From Phallusia mammillata (taxonomy: Eukaryota > Chordata > Ascidiacea > Phlebobranchia > Ascidiidae), in the NCBI GenBank assembly GCA_003260075.1, contig QLIY01000045.1, positions 186,001 through 250,000 on the forward strand: a stretch of 64,000 nt of DNA. The letters run 5' to 3'. The position numbers were made by a program, and so were the translations under genes. Below the pieces are notes generated by a model, which was not told the DNA's origin, ran no database searches, and saw only the letters and a program-made list of their open reading frames with translations. Shown here one piece after another: positions 50,101 to 63,100 of the stretch (positions within the stretch are counted from its first letter, which is position 1; each line of letters begins with the position of its first letter).

Positions 50101-51063
50101 CAAAAGATTAAACAGCACAAACTTAACCCTTTACCAAACTACACAATCACACTGTCAGTGGTTGCAAGCTTTTTACCTTGGATAATCCCAGGTAGTCCTT
50201 AACATTTTCAGAACAGTACAGAATATCAGAATCAGGGGAAAGAATAAATAAAAATCCATTTAGGGCATTCACAAAGTCTTCACTTGCCAGAAGATGTTCA
50301 TCCTCCAAAATTTCTTGTTTTACACTGAGATCTGGTAATAATGTTTAGTTACATAACATGCTGACCACTTTTATCAAATTGTTGGTTGCCAATCGTACCT
50401 TTAATTGGAAGTGTATTTGGGTCCACATATGCCTCACATTTGCCAGTCAAACTCTGTCGCAGTCTTATGTAGCTGTTTACAAGTCGCATGATGGATGATC
50501 TAAAATTTTAAAGAATATTTTATATTTTTTTGTAAAATGTTATGATACATTTATGCCATAGCAAAAAAACTAAATTCCAAACAATATACCTTCCATTTGA
50601 AATTGTTTTTAGTGAAAACTGTTACATCTACTGTTGGTTACATAACAAACACATTTAGGGTAAAAAGCGCCCATGAAGTCAATCATTACACAATGAGAAA
50701 AGGTGCCCACATTACACACAAAGGACTTGGGCTCCTACTACCTGTCAAGGTTGCTGACAAGGTCATGTGAAACAGGGAGGAGGTTGGCAATTTCTTGAAA
50801 ATATACAGTTTCTTTCGTCCTTCTATGCCTGGCAGCATCCCTGCTCTTTTCTCGCCTCCTTTGCCTGCAATAGAGTATTATGTTAGTGCAAAGCCAACAA
50901 TAATACCAGTATTTATGTTGCTATTGGTAAATTAGCTACACTACAACATGGAATATTAGTATGATCACTCACTTTTTAGCCATTGGTAGTGGAATAACAG
51001 TATGATCACTTACTTTTTAGCCATTGATGGTTTGAGTTCTTCTTCTTCGGGAAAGACAGACAT
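44137..51063 (-). CDS. HIF1A: Hypoxia-inducible factor alpha subunit
   Basis: Nineteen exons in phase encode 761 residues: 51014-51063, 50742-50864, 50399-50499, 50177-50331, 50013-50097, 49822-49919, 48349-48385, 48141-48276, 47824-47930, 47589-47736, 47413-47512, 46999-47092, 46704-46784, 46491-46568, 46231-46346, 45057-45540, 44767-44844, 44512-44586, 44137-44276. Residues 18-75 are the bHLH ([15 protein letters not shown] basic region), 92-215 PAS-A, and about 222-346 PAS-B and its C-terminal cap ([29 protein letters not shown]). The C-terminus (716-761) ends with HDCEVNAP, the transactivation domain whose Asn736 matches the FIH hydroxylation site. A basic cluster near 635-655 resembles the HIF nuclear-localisation signal. 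It pairs with ARNT to activate hypoxia genes. SIM, trachealess and NPAS are excluded by the C-terminal domain. No canonical LxxLAP motif is present. Exon 7 is only 37 nt. Confidence 0.95.
48971..49260. repeat. Direct repeat plus hAT-end and palindrome in HIF-alpha intron 6
   Basis: A segment of about 40 bp at 48971-49009 recurs at 49124-49164 (core ATATACTGCCCACTAAAACAAC). The second copy is followed by CAGGGGTTCTTAACC (49166-49180), a hAT-like end, then by a perfect 18-bp palindrome AGGGGTACATGTACCCCT (49181-49198). The other end of the element was not identified. A single undetermined base (n) lies at 49318. Confidence 0.55.
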
Positions 51064-51082
51064 GTCTTCTATTCGTTGTAGT

Positions 51083-51900
51083 ACTAAATCAATCACAAAT
51101 ATCACTGGTCTGTTAATAAGACAACAAAAAAAGTATGATTCTTAAATCACTTTGAAGTTTGAACTATACTAATACAAAACAATTTAAACCAAAACAACAG
51201 TATGATTTTGTGCACAAAGGGACAGCTCACCAAATAAAGTAATTTAGTGGTCTAATTATACAACTACTTGCAAATAGCTACACATTCACTTGCAACAATA
51301 GGATTGTCTGCAACAATACGATTGTCTGCACGTAACTAACTCTTCTTGAGGGGGGGGGGATTATTAACTACTTGCAAATAGCTACACATTCACTTGCAAC
51401 AATACGATTGTCTGCAACAATACGATTGTCTGCACGTAACTAACTCTTCTTGAAACACGTTGCATATATTATTTCCATAACTGTTTCATTACATATTGGC
51501 GCTCTGCCTGTTATTGTTTGATGTATTTTTGTAATTAACTACACAACCACTACCAAACGATTTTAAGACCAGTTCAGATGTCAGATGCCGATATTATTTT
51601 GCTGATAACCATGCCTGCTCTCTTGCATTTAGGGGTGTGTCACTGTCAGAGTGTCTGACTAAACTTTATTATCAGCTGGACAACAAACACCCACCTTTCC
51701 AGCACTCTCCTCTCTCGCGATGACGTCCTACCGCCTCATATTGCGCAACTGGTTCAGCCTTTCTTTAAAAGCTCGCAGTTTTTCTGACCTCTCTCTTTCT
51801 CTCTCTCGTATCAGCTCCAGGCACCAACCAGCGACAATTCTGCGCCTGTCAGGGCCCTCCGAAATCGATCTTGTGCTGTGACACAAAATGCTCTGTAAAA
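51083..51900 (-). other. Putative HIF-alpha 5' UTR and promoter region
   Basis: A splice acceptor (TTGATTTAG) lies just upstream of the start-codon exon, which on the minus strand begins at 51083. A matching donor (AAAG/GTGGGT) lies at 51695, so a non-coding first exon probably occupies roughly 51696-51900. The long frame at 51728-51991 there has no family resemblance. A G-run duplicate (51262-51453) lies in the intervening intron. Confidence 0.4.
51262..51453. repeat. Direct duplicate across a 10-G run
   Basis: The 88-bp copies 51262-51349 and 51366-51453 are nearly identical, differing by about one base. They are separated by 10 G (51350-51359) plus a few bases. Only the second continues into unique sequence on the right. 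Confidence 0.88.
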
Positions 51901-52597
51901 AGGCCGCTGCTTCCTCTTGTATAAAACTGAATAGTAAGTGAATGCGAATCAAGGTTTTTTTGAAGGCTATCTGGCAATTAAAGGCTAACAAAAATTTGCC
52001 GCAATCCTATATTTTTGCATGCAATACGAAAAATCAGCATTCTGCAACTTTGTGTCAAAGCTTATTTAATTTTATTTATAAAGGATTGATTAAAAAACAA
52101 AAACTAAACATCAAAAATATACTACTTATGAACATTTAAAGCCTGGACGTAATGCAACAGAAAACCATTATATCAGATTTAAAACAGTGGTTTCTAACTT
52201 TTAGTGTTAATACCCCGTTATGATTCGTTAAGTTGGCGTGCCCCTACAAATTCACAAGAGGATTTGTGCATTTTGTGGTGTAACAATTTAACTTTTGGAA
52301 CATGAAAAAGGATGCATCGAACCCCCGGACGCTTTCAAGAAACCCTTTAAAGTTTACATAAATCAATAACATGCAATCGGCTCAGTTCCATACAAAACAA
52401 CAGCCTCGAGCTAGATGTTGAGGGGCAATTCATTAAATCTAAAATCATTCAGACAGATCTTTAGCGGCAGTTGGTGGTAGCACATTTTAAAATTCTCATG
52501 ATAAAATATACTTAAAGATACTATTCTTTCAAAAAAGGCAATATTGATAAATGTGCGATTTAAACTATATTCAGCAAATACTTTTTGGTTTTGGCCC

Positions 52598-53330
52598 AAA
52601 CCATGTAGTGTGGGATCACCAGAACAGCTAAAAAAAAACAATTCCGCCCAGATAGCAAGGCTTAGTTGGGTAACCGTTGGCCAACATCTTTTTGGGGGGG
52701 GGGGATGCGTTTTTTGTTTAGCATTTTTGAAAAAAAGTTATAAGATCAACGATCAACAAAAAACGGCAACTAAATATTCTGGGGGGGGGGAGACCAACGT
52801 AACGCCGACCAAAAAATGTTATCTGGGCGGTAACTGAAGCCGTCAAAGTAAACCAACTAATAAACTCAAAAGGTAAGTACATTAAATACAACCAATGATT
52901 TTTAATACTCTTTAAAACAAACCCTTCTTTTACAAAAACTTTTTTAAAACAAGTAATTGAGTACAGGGGACTTACCCTCATTCTTTTTTTAAGGCAGGGA
53001 TTTACCAAATACCGTAGCCAATTTATTTAGTATACATCTTGCATGGGGGGGGGGTCAAGTATTAGTTGGTTATAGTTAATTTATTCAGTGTTTCCACACT
53101 AAGTCTCGCATATATGCATTTTAGTTTGTGCACTAGGCCTATGCAGTATGCACTCAGTTTATAGTTTATATTTTATACAACAAAAATTCACAAATATTAT
53201 ATTATTTTCCCTGAGGGGGGGGGGGAAAACCATGTAGTGTGGGATCACCAAAACAGCAAAAAACAACAATTCCGGTAACTGAAGCCGTCAAAGTAAACCA
53301 ACTAATAAACTCAAAAGGTAGGGGGGGGGG
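52598..53330. repeat. Duplicated segment, one copy with and one without a MITE
   Basis: The segment beginning AAACCATGTAGTGTGGGATC at 52598 and ending in CTCAAAAGGTA near 52872 recurs at 53227-53320 as a shorter copy bounded by G-runs (53215-53225 and 53321-53330). The two copies agree on both sides of one point. There, the first copy carries 181 extra bases plus a 2-bp duplication. Confidence 0.85.
52647..52827. mobile_element. 181-bp MITE with CCCAGATA ends and an empty-site partner
   Basis: The ends CCCAGATA and TATCTGGG are perfect inverse repeats with weaker subterminal similarity, and CG is duplicated on both sides (52645-52646, 52828-52829). The shorter duplicate at 53227-53320 reads straight through (ATTCCGGTAACTG), which defines the pre-insertion site exactly. 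Two internal G-runs (52694-52704, 52781-52790) lie within it. There is no coding frame and the family was not identified. Confidence 0.8.
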
Positions 53331-54038
53331 TTTCAAATAATGCATTTACTGAAGTAGTGCACCAAATAAAAACAGAGAATGTTGTCCAAACTAAGAGTTG
53401 TAGCGGTTGCGACATAACTTGTTATTATTTTTTGACTTTTGAGATAACAAAATCAAGCGAAAACTGCTAAAGTAACCAACTTTTGTTTAACAAACACAAA
53501 GTTTTTGACGAGTTTCATCATAGATAGCTAGTGGTAATCTATAGTTTATTTAGTTACCGAAGAGACAAAAAGGAGGCAACGATAAGATTCTCAATCACAG
53601 CAATATTCTATTAAATTAAAACAACAGGTGTACGTGACTTTATTGCTTTTTGTGCAACGTAGCGTAAAATAAGTCACGTGACTTTGTTGATGTTCGCAAT
53701 TATGAAACTTCTTTGCTTTTGTTGTAGTTTATTTTGTTCGTGGGTAAAACTCAAGTCAAGTATTTAAAAATCGTATATAGGAATTGCCTGAACCTGGGTG
53801 GCTGGGGTGTCGGCATATGTAAGTTGAATAAAGATTAGAACGCATCTGAATACGAAGTCAAACCTTGGACCTGGCCAATGGCCATTGCCTACGTGACTAC
53901 TGACTAGTCATGAGGTGCAAGTACGAACGAAGTACCTGTATTGCAAAACAGTTAACTTTGGCGTTTGACAATTCGTTGCTAAAGTTATTTGAGTTAACGA
54001 AATATAAGTTGTTTTAGTGACGTTTTAGATAAAAAATT
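53331..54038. other. Intergenic region upstream of ETHE1
   Basis: It is the left part of the head-to-head interval between HIF-alpha and ETHE1. It holds three ACGTG cores (53632-53637, 53675-53680, 53890-53895), one of them a palindromic CACGTG. These match E-box or hypoxia-response cores, but such short words occur by chance. No gene was recognised. Confidence 0.35.
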
Positions 54039-54229
54039 GTTTTTGGTAGTTACAGAATTTGTTGTTACCCTGGTTTTTATAATAGTATTTTGTCTGCAAA
54101 TAAAATATGAAGTCTTTTCTTTCCTTGGGGGGGGGGGGGATGTTTTTGGTAGTTACAGAATTTGTTGTTACCCTGGTTTTTATAGTATTTTGTCTGCAAA
54201 TAAAATATGAAGTCTTTTCTTTCCTTGGG
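54039..54229. repeat. Direct duplicate across a 13-G run, ETHE1 upstream
   Basis: The copies, about 88 bp each, lie on either side of 13 G (54127-54139). They differ by a short TAA-type indel. The second copy ends at CCTTGGG and leads within about 14 bases into the ETHE1 start codon. Confidence 0.87.
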
Positions 54230-54242
54230 TCAAAAAATGTTG

Positions 54243-56794
54243 ATGAAACTTTCTGCCATACGTAATTCTGCTTCAATGTATGTTTCGGATTGTGTAATGC
54301 TATAGTTAAGCTGTAGAAACTTTTATAATTGCTATTTTAAACTATTTTAGCTTGCAACAAATCAGGTATGCTCATGTGACCAAGTTGGGCAATCAAGCTA
54401 AGGGACTGCTGTTTCGACAGGTAACTGGGAGCATTGTAATATAGTATATTAAACATTATAAAATCTTGTGTTCAACACTTTTTTCTAGTTGTTCCATGAT
54501 GCATCTTACACATACACATGGGGGGGGGGCATATTTAACATTATAAAATCTTGTCAACACTTTTTTCTAGTTGTTCCATGATGCATCTTACACATACACA
54601 TACTTTCTTGGCTGTGCAAAAACCCGCAAAGCTGTGGTCATAGATCCTGTCTTAGAAATGGTATGTCAGCATTAAAATTTCTAGTTGATTCCATTCTAAA
54701 CATATGATCATATAGTAAGAAAAACTTTTTTTCAGGTGGACAGGGATATTAAGTTTATAGAAGAAATGAATCTGAAACTAGTTTATGGATGTAAGTTGTG
54801 CTTTATTTATAACATTTTATCAAAATAGAGTTTTGGAAATACTTTGCAGTAAACACCCATGTCCATGCTGATCATGTAACTGGAACAGGAAAATTAAAAC
54901 AAAGAATTCCTGGTTTTCAATCAGTGTTATCGAAAGCATCTGGTGGAAAAGCTGATATGTTAATTGAGGATGGTGAAGTCATTCAGTTTGGTGAACAGGT
55001 GCATAAAAATTATATTTTGATGTGTATAGGTATTTGCAAATAAAAATTAGATACTTTTAACTCCTGAGAAAGATATTATTCAGTGGAAGTTGTCTTGATA
55101 ACTGAAATAAACACAATTAAAAAATGTTCAATTTGCTGTGTTTAAAGTTCTTTCAGGTGATACAAAAGTGCCATGGTATTGCTACTTTATTCACTGTGCA
55201 ACCTTTTGGTATTAGTTTGCACAAGTGGCTGATTTACTGAAACCACCATAGCCTTTTTGGATTAAAGGACATAATTTTGACAGTCAGCTAATTTCAGTTT
55301 GTTTAATTTGGCACCAGCTAGGTTATTGTTTGCATTAGTTCATTCACTTTATGTCTATGCCAGTATTTCTCAACCAGCGGTTCATAAAGAAACAAATTAG
55401 TCATAAATCCTAAAAAGAATATGTTCAGCAAAATGTTCGATTAAAATAAGTCAAAAAATACTGTGTGTTTGTTTCATGACAAGCTTGAATTGCTTTAGTA
55501 TGTTTATTGGTTTTTGTAGTCAATTCACTGTTCTGCAACCCCTGGACACACAAATGGCTGCATGACTTACATCCTACCAGATCATTCAATGGCCTTCACT
55601 GGCGATGCACTTCTTATTCGAGCATGTGGAAGAACTGATTTTCAACAAGGCATGGTTACATTGTTGTAAAATTGTTTCAAACCAATGTAAAAAGTACCAT
55701 GTACAGATGATGTGCAATGTGCTCACGTTGTTAAGACTCTATATTGTGTAAGCTGCATCCCAATATGTTTAGTTAATGTTGTGCTTCCTTCCATTTTAGG
55801 AAATGCAGGGCAGCTGTACGATTCAGTGTACAAACGAATTTTTTCTTTGCCTGATCATTACTTCCTCTATCCAGGCCATGACTACATGGGTAAGCATAAA
55901 AGCTGATGTTTGCTAAGGTCGGAACATTTTCTGGAGTGTACTTTAGTGGTTAACAGAAAACATAAGTCAGGTATTTGACTGGCTGGCAAAGAAGGTTTAA
56001 TAAATTTGAGTTCACAAATGTGTGCTTCCTTTCTTGATTTTTCCTTACTTTTACACAAATTGCATATTCATGGAAACTTTGTGTAGATTTGTTTGATTAA
56101 ATCCACAAGTTGCTGCTGTGGATTCTATGCACAGAGGACCACCTTTACAAAAGAAGTGTGTTTCTACTTTTTTCTGTTTTACAGGCTTTTCTGTGACGAC
56201 AGTAGCCGAAGAGAAAGTTCTTAATCCTCGTCTCACACTGAGCAGAGATGAATTTATCAACTTCATGAAAGAGCTGAACCTGAAGTATCCAAAACTTATT
56301 GGTATAATCTAAAATACAAGTGTATTTGGTGTGTGTTTGTATGTTTATGCTTAAAGAAGTTCTTTTACAACGTTTTTTGCAGTATTGAAACCGACCAAAC
56401 ATGTCCAGTAAAAAATATGCATATATAAACAATGCATTCTAAAAACAGCAAATCAGCAAAAGTAGTGTTTGCCGGTCTCAAACATGGCCTTTGGCTTAGT
56501 TGCTTTATGTTTGCTCATTGAGTGTACCTGTGGTCTACCCAGAGCACCTATAACACTAGATTCTTTGTCAAGTGTAGGGTGAATAAACCAATAAACGAAT
56601 GGGTGTGTCATTTGTTGTGCAGCAATTCAGCAACTTGAAAATTAAACTACATTCACTACGTTGCTTTATTTATTTATTTTTTGAAAAACATGTTTTGTTT
56701 CTTATCAGACATCGCTGTACCCACGAATCTCAAATGTGGTGAGATCAGCAAAGAGGCTCTACAAGGATCTGCGGAACTGCTCAGCAAAAAATGA
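54243..56794 (+). CDS. ETHE1: Persulfide dioxygenase ETHE1
   Basis: Nine exons in phase encode 273 residues: 54243-54277, 54351-54420, 54571-54660, 54736-54790, 54850-54998, 55520-55649, 55800-55889, 56185-56301, 56709-56794. The first 30 residues are Arg/Lys/Ser-rich without acids, as expected of a mitochondrial presequence. The metallo-beta-lactamase fold follows: HVHADH at 87-92, SATPGHTNG with His143, and [19 protein letters not shown] with Asp162. The predicted iron ligands are His87, His143 and Asp162. The enzyme oxidises glutathione persulfide to sulfite in mitochondrial sulfide detoxification. Similarity to vertebrate ETHE1 continues to the C-terminus. The intron after exon 6 begins with GC (AAG/GCATGG), the only donor that keeps the frame with exon 7. 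A truncated duplicate of exon 3 lies at 54489-54519 next to a G-run and is not part of the model. Confidence 0.96.
54446..54600. repeat. Direct duplicate across a 10-G run, copying part of ETHE1 exon 3
   Basis: The left copy (about 54446-54519) repeats the end of intron 2, the splice acceptor and the first 31 bases of exon 3, then runs into 10 G (54520-54529). The right copy (54530-54600) is followed by the rest of the exon. A 3-base difference (TGT) and small changes separate them. Confidence 0.88.
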
Positions 56795-57170
56795 TCCAAA
56801 ACCAAGCAATTTTTTTACTTTCTGTTTTTTTTTCTCCATGCAACGTTCGTCAATGAGTTCATCATTTTAAGCTTACAAACGTTTTAATGAGTTTGTCAAA
56901 TTTTGGAAAAAGTTCATTATTGATGTATTTTTTACGCTATTGTGCTTAAGCTTTCGCCTTAAGGTTAAGAGATTTATATGAGATGAAATGATCGCATGGT
57001 TTTGCTGAGAAATCTCCGCTTTCGGTTTTATTAATGATATTGTAATTTCAACATACTTCAAATTAACCAAATAGTTGTTTTTACGCCAAATAATACTATT
57101 CTTTTTGCATCTTTTTAACATCCTAAACAGTCTTAATCCGGTTTTGCTAGTAAAACTAGACGAATATATA

Positions 57171-57360
57171 TAATGAAGGTTATTTTGTAACGCTTTTTGT
57201 ACCATATCCAAAACGTACATCATCCGTACGTAATGCGGACGTAAGCGTTTTGTGACGTATGGGGGGGGGGTTAATGAAGGTTATTTTGTAACGCTCATTG
57301 TATCATATCCAATACGTACATCATCCGTACGTAATGCGGACGTAAGCGTTTTGTGACGTA
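57171..57360. repeat. Direct duplicate across a 10-G run, 3' of ETHE1
   Basis: Copies 57171-57260 and 57272-57360 flank G10 (57261-57270) and differ at about five positions. Both contain CATCCGTACGTAATGCGGACG, which is internally palindromic. Confidence 0.87.
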
Positions 57361-57449
57361 TTTAGAATGGCATTTTCGCTCGACATTGAAGTTTTGCGCA
57401 TGCCAAACGTCACGTACAACACAATGACGTTGCGGAAACAGAAAAGCAT

Positions 57450-57675
57450 ACGAAATCAACCGTGACTAAACGCATTTTATGTTCATTCTTCCAAACATGT
57501 GTAACACAATTTTCATTGGATCATTTTTATGATTCACCGGATTTCAATCAACAAGGGGGGGGGGGAGCATCCGAAATCAACCGTGACTAAACGCATTTTA
57601 TGTTCATTCTTTCAAACATGTGTAACGCAATTTTCATTGGATCATTTTTATGATTCACCGGATTTCAATCAACAA
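57450..57675. repeat. Direct duplicate across an 11-G run
   Basis: Copies 57450-57554 and 57571-57675 (CGAAATCAACCGTGACTAAA ... TTTCAATCAACAA) differ at about two positions and flank 11 G (57555-57565). Between this and CTHRC1 (57676-58224) no gene was recognised. Confidence 0.88.
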
Positions 57676-58224
57676 AAAATATTTCCGCATGTTATTTGTA
57701 CCGAGGCAAAAAGATTCTTGCTTAAGGCTATTGTGGCACATGAATAGACAATAGAAACTTGTGCGTGTTGATTAAGCAGTTTTTAAATAATCACATGCTT
57801 GCGCTTTTGTTACCTCTTGTTTGCTTTTGATTGGTGTCGTTCGAATGAGCTTTATGTCATTTGTAGTGCTTTCGCATCGCTTTTCGCATCTTTTCCTGTC
57901 TTCACAAGTTGCGTAATGACAATGCCTTCACCGTGTGTCGATGGTATGATTTTGCACGGAAAGTTCGCAAATCGAAACTTTTTAGCCATTAAACGTCTCA
58001 GTGCTCATATGATGTATTTACAACACAAATACTGTAATTTAATGCGCAAAATACGACGACAGTAACAACGTTTGCCATGGAACATATTTGCCAATAGCCA
58101 TTATGCAGAAAAATTGCAAATCATTAGGTTTTCGCGTATGCTTTGTTTAGCCTGGATGTACAAATCTCATTGTTTATTTACAATACACTGCAATGATGTT
58201 AGCTACAGCAAAACAACCCCAAAA

Positions 58225-59434
<1,210 letters not shown>

Positions 59435-60183
59435 TTTAAAGTTGCAAATAATAAAAAATCTTTGTAGCCTACTCTTCTAATGACAAAAACAGAGAGGAAA
59501 TCGAGAATATGTTATAGCCTATCTTTCACAGAAATCCCACTTACTTACATTACCTACAACATTTGCACTGCGCCAAACGAATTGTTTTTTAGCTTTTTCG
59601 CAATTTTGCACGAGCCTCGATCAATTCTCGTTTAATGAGTTTGTTGATTATCCTGTCCAGGTGCAATTTGCAGATGGTGTAAGTGCCGAACTAGATTTAA
59701 TCGTTATTTGTGCTGCATTTATTTGCAGCCTTATGTTCCCTACTTCAATTGCAGTTCGAAATTGTATCATTTTGTAGAATAGGTAATTTTATCCCTTAAA
59801 AATCAATTTGATCGTGGTTTTGCTCACAATTAAAGCTTTGATGCAGTACAAAAACGCACCGTTCTTCACACACACATAAAGCAAACACAAGACGTAATGT
59901 ACACAACAACAATGTTAAAATGTATCCGACAGATTTAAAAATACATGTAAAATCGTTGTAAAATTAGTGTAGAAAAACGTAAACGAATATAAATTTCTTC
60001 ATTGCAATCACAATTTCAATAACTGCTGTCATCAGTGCAAAAAAGCGTGTCGAGGTGTTCAAAGCATTTTAAACCAAAAAATGGCGCGTCATGTTTCTAC
60101 GAAAGATAATAATTGAAAAATGCAAAACCAATTCCCAATGCAAACCATCCGAGCAAATTTAAATCTGCGCAAACGTATTTTAT
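59435..60183. other. CTHRC1 upstream and SARDH-C 3' flank
   Basis: Short AT-rich interval between two minus-strand genes. No gene, tRNA or mobile element was recognised. It should hold the CTHRC1 promoter and the 3' end of SARDH copy C. Confidence 0.4.
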
Positions 60184-63100
60184 CTAGAGTGCATTCAACT
60201 TCTTTGCGAGCTGCTCTTGTAAATTCAATGAATATTTTCCAAATAGCCTTTTGAACTGTGGATCGAATGGGCTCGCAGTGTAAGCCTTGGCCGGGTGTTT
60301 CACCGCCATTCGTTCAATTTCAAAGTTTCCTTCGGTAATTTGTTTGTTAGTAATACCCGGAACGTTTACGTACCTGCAAATGTTTAAAGGATTTAACATA
60401 GTTTGGAAAAAAAACATACTACAAGGATATCGTCAATGGCGTTTACCCGTATCCAAGGTTTGTATCCAAAGCGTAAGCAAAATCAGCATGACGCAGGAAG
60501 CCAACAACTTCGTCATTGAACCAAATCGCTTCATGGCCAGTTATAGGAACATCCCTAAAGTAAATATTCATCACACATTGCAGCTCAGTACTTGATAACA
60601 GCGGACAGTGAAAGTTACAGACGCCTTTATGAAATTTTAAAGAGTTTTCGTTTGTAAATTGAAAGAAAAAAAAACAAAAAAACAGTTCGTCGCCTTATTA
60701 ATTATCAATCAAGTAATGTCTGGATTTAGGATTAAGCTCAGCCTTTTCTAATTCATTTTAAAATGTTTTGTTTTTCTCACGTGTCAATAGTGAAACAAAC
60801 AAGCTTTTTGGGTAGTGGTTTCTTCTGGAGTTCGGCCAGGGCTTTGCTACCAATGTAATCGGTTGAATTTTCGCAGAATCGTAGCAAACCCGCTTCACCT
60901 GGTGTGTCGCCAGCGTGAATGCTATGTGACCAATGATGGAAACCTGAAAAGAATTGCATTTTACAATGGTTAACATGCATCATGTTAAATGTATAACGTA
61001 AAGATTTTGTCATGTCCTTGCAACGTACAACTTAATAAAAATACCCGTTTCTGAGCTTAACGATTCCATTGCACGGTATCCGGCCACGCATGCGTTGTGT
61101 TTGTCTGCTTGCTCAATGATAGCGTCATGGATGCATTTTACGTCATCGCTATGGCAATGAACTTCGAATCCAAGTTCCCCGACGAAGGATAATCTTGAAC
61201 AACATACATCAGCTCCTTGCAATGTGGAAAAGTACCTGTTTTTCAAGTATATATACTAACCTGCCAAGCATCACATTACGACCAGCAATTTCACTGTTAC
61301 CCCAATGTGCATATTCGAGCCTATTCAGGATATTACTGTCTTGGACGATCGGCGTAAGGATGTCGCGACTAAACAAAATAGAAAAATAACCAAAAAACAA
61401 GACACACAATTGAATATGATGAGATGCTGAAGGTGTGCAAGCTTCAAACGATTTATCGTCACGTGTACAGATATTAACTCATACAAAATATATCAATGCT
61501 CTTCAATATTTTAGTTCCTGATTCCTGGCTATGGCGTACCATCCACAAAAACAGTTGAAGGAAAATCATGACTATAATACGTATAAATTATGACGACCAA
61601 GATATAAAAGATATGATTTGATGACCTTTTTGGTCCTTGGACACTAAGGATTGATCGTTCTTCGGTGCGATCTTCCACAATACAATTCAGACCCTTCCTC
61701 TGAGCAATGTTTTGCAAGTACATTTTGCAATGTAATGCACCCGAAGAGCTGAAGGTCACGTAATATTCGTTTTCTAAAGGTATATTTCAATCAGTAAGTG
61801 CAAACAGACGCGAAAATATAATTTTACCGCCAGCAACGTTCTTTACTCTGGTTGCAATCACATCGCCTTCGATGCCAGCTCTATCGTTCAGCATCAGTGT
61901 GTACATAAACTGTCCGTCTTTGGATTTGACAAGATTCCTACTAAAAGCCATTTGTGCCAGTTGGTCCGCGTCTGGCCCCGTTAAGAATATTTTTGCCATG
62001 TAAGAAGAATCCAGAAGAATAGCTGAAGTTCTGCAAGTCAAACATTCCTTTCCAACCTACGATATTTAGAAACACTGATGAGCAGAGCTGATTTCATGAA
62101 TTAATATCGCAAAATAGGTAAGCATGTTTTGTTTTATACCCGAAAATAGAACAAAACATGCTTACCGATACGAAAGCTTCGGTGAAGCAAACAATATTTC
62201 ACAATTTAATTATAGTTTGGTTAACAATACGCCTGCGAGGGGTTAGTGCAGCGGCCTTGTGCTTACAAGATTGTGATTGCTAACCCCGTCTCGACGACTT
62301 GTTCTTCTGTTAGCATTCCTTCATCGAAATGAATGACACATTCTTAAATCGAACACACCAAATAAAATATGGGAGACTTATTGTGAGTGTATTTTAAGTA
62401 TATTATTTCCGCAGTACCCGTATAGCGAGGACAAAACTAACAATTAAAAACTTACAATTTTGTGGGAGTCAGGAAATTCAAATGTGCAATCGTTCATTAT
62501 AGCATCACAATACGGGTACGGATAGTGTTTCTTGTTGTCATAGGCTCCATAAAAATCGTAGTCAAGGACCTTCAGGTTACGATTGGGTTCATTTTGACCG
62601 TCTTTTAAGTAATAAGCTGGACGTTCAAATCCATATCGGATGCCAAAGAGTGCTCCAAGATCTGAGTCAGTCTACGTAAAAATATGGAAACAATATGAAC
62701 AAAACGCGAAAACTAAAAAAAAAATATTTACGTTCAATAGGAAAAGCTACCTGATGAAGTTTAGTTTTCCGTTGGTTTCGTCCCCCAAGGCTGTGATCTC
62801 TAGCGTAAACCAAACTGTAACGCTTGGCAAACCTCTCATGACACGTCTCTGTTAGCCATTTGTTATAATTCGTAAAGGAAGTCGGGTATCGTCTGAACAT
62901 ACATGGTGGAATAAATGTTGTGCCCAGGTTCTTGCCTCATTTTAAATTTTACCTGATGTCGCAGTTAAAGAGATTAATTTCAGGTCTTCCGTGCGCCACC
63001 CAGTGGGCTAATTGCCTTNGGAAGACGGTTATAAAAAGTTATTACAAAATTGTATGTGACCAGCTGCTTACTGATGTCTGAAGCGTAATATCTTTGTATT

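Noticed and set aside
44137-51063. Single-minded, trachealess or NPAS transcription factor
   Set aside because: The C-terminal DCEVNAP transactivation motif and PAS-B details are HIF-alpha-specific.
51728-51991. 87-codon minus-strand frame upstream of HIF-alpha, rich in Arg/Glu
   Set aside because: It has no family resemblance. A splice donor at 51695 and the coding start at 51063 make it more likely 5' UTR or promoter sequence.
33494-57675. CRISPR array or satellite interpretation of the repeats
   Set aside because: Each repeat is locus-specific and present only twice, with no spacer pattern.
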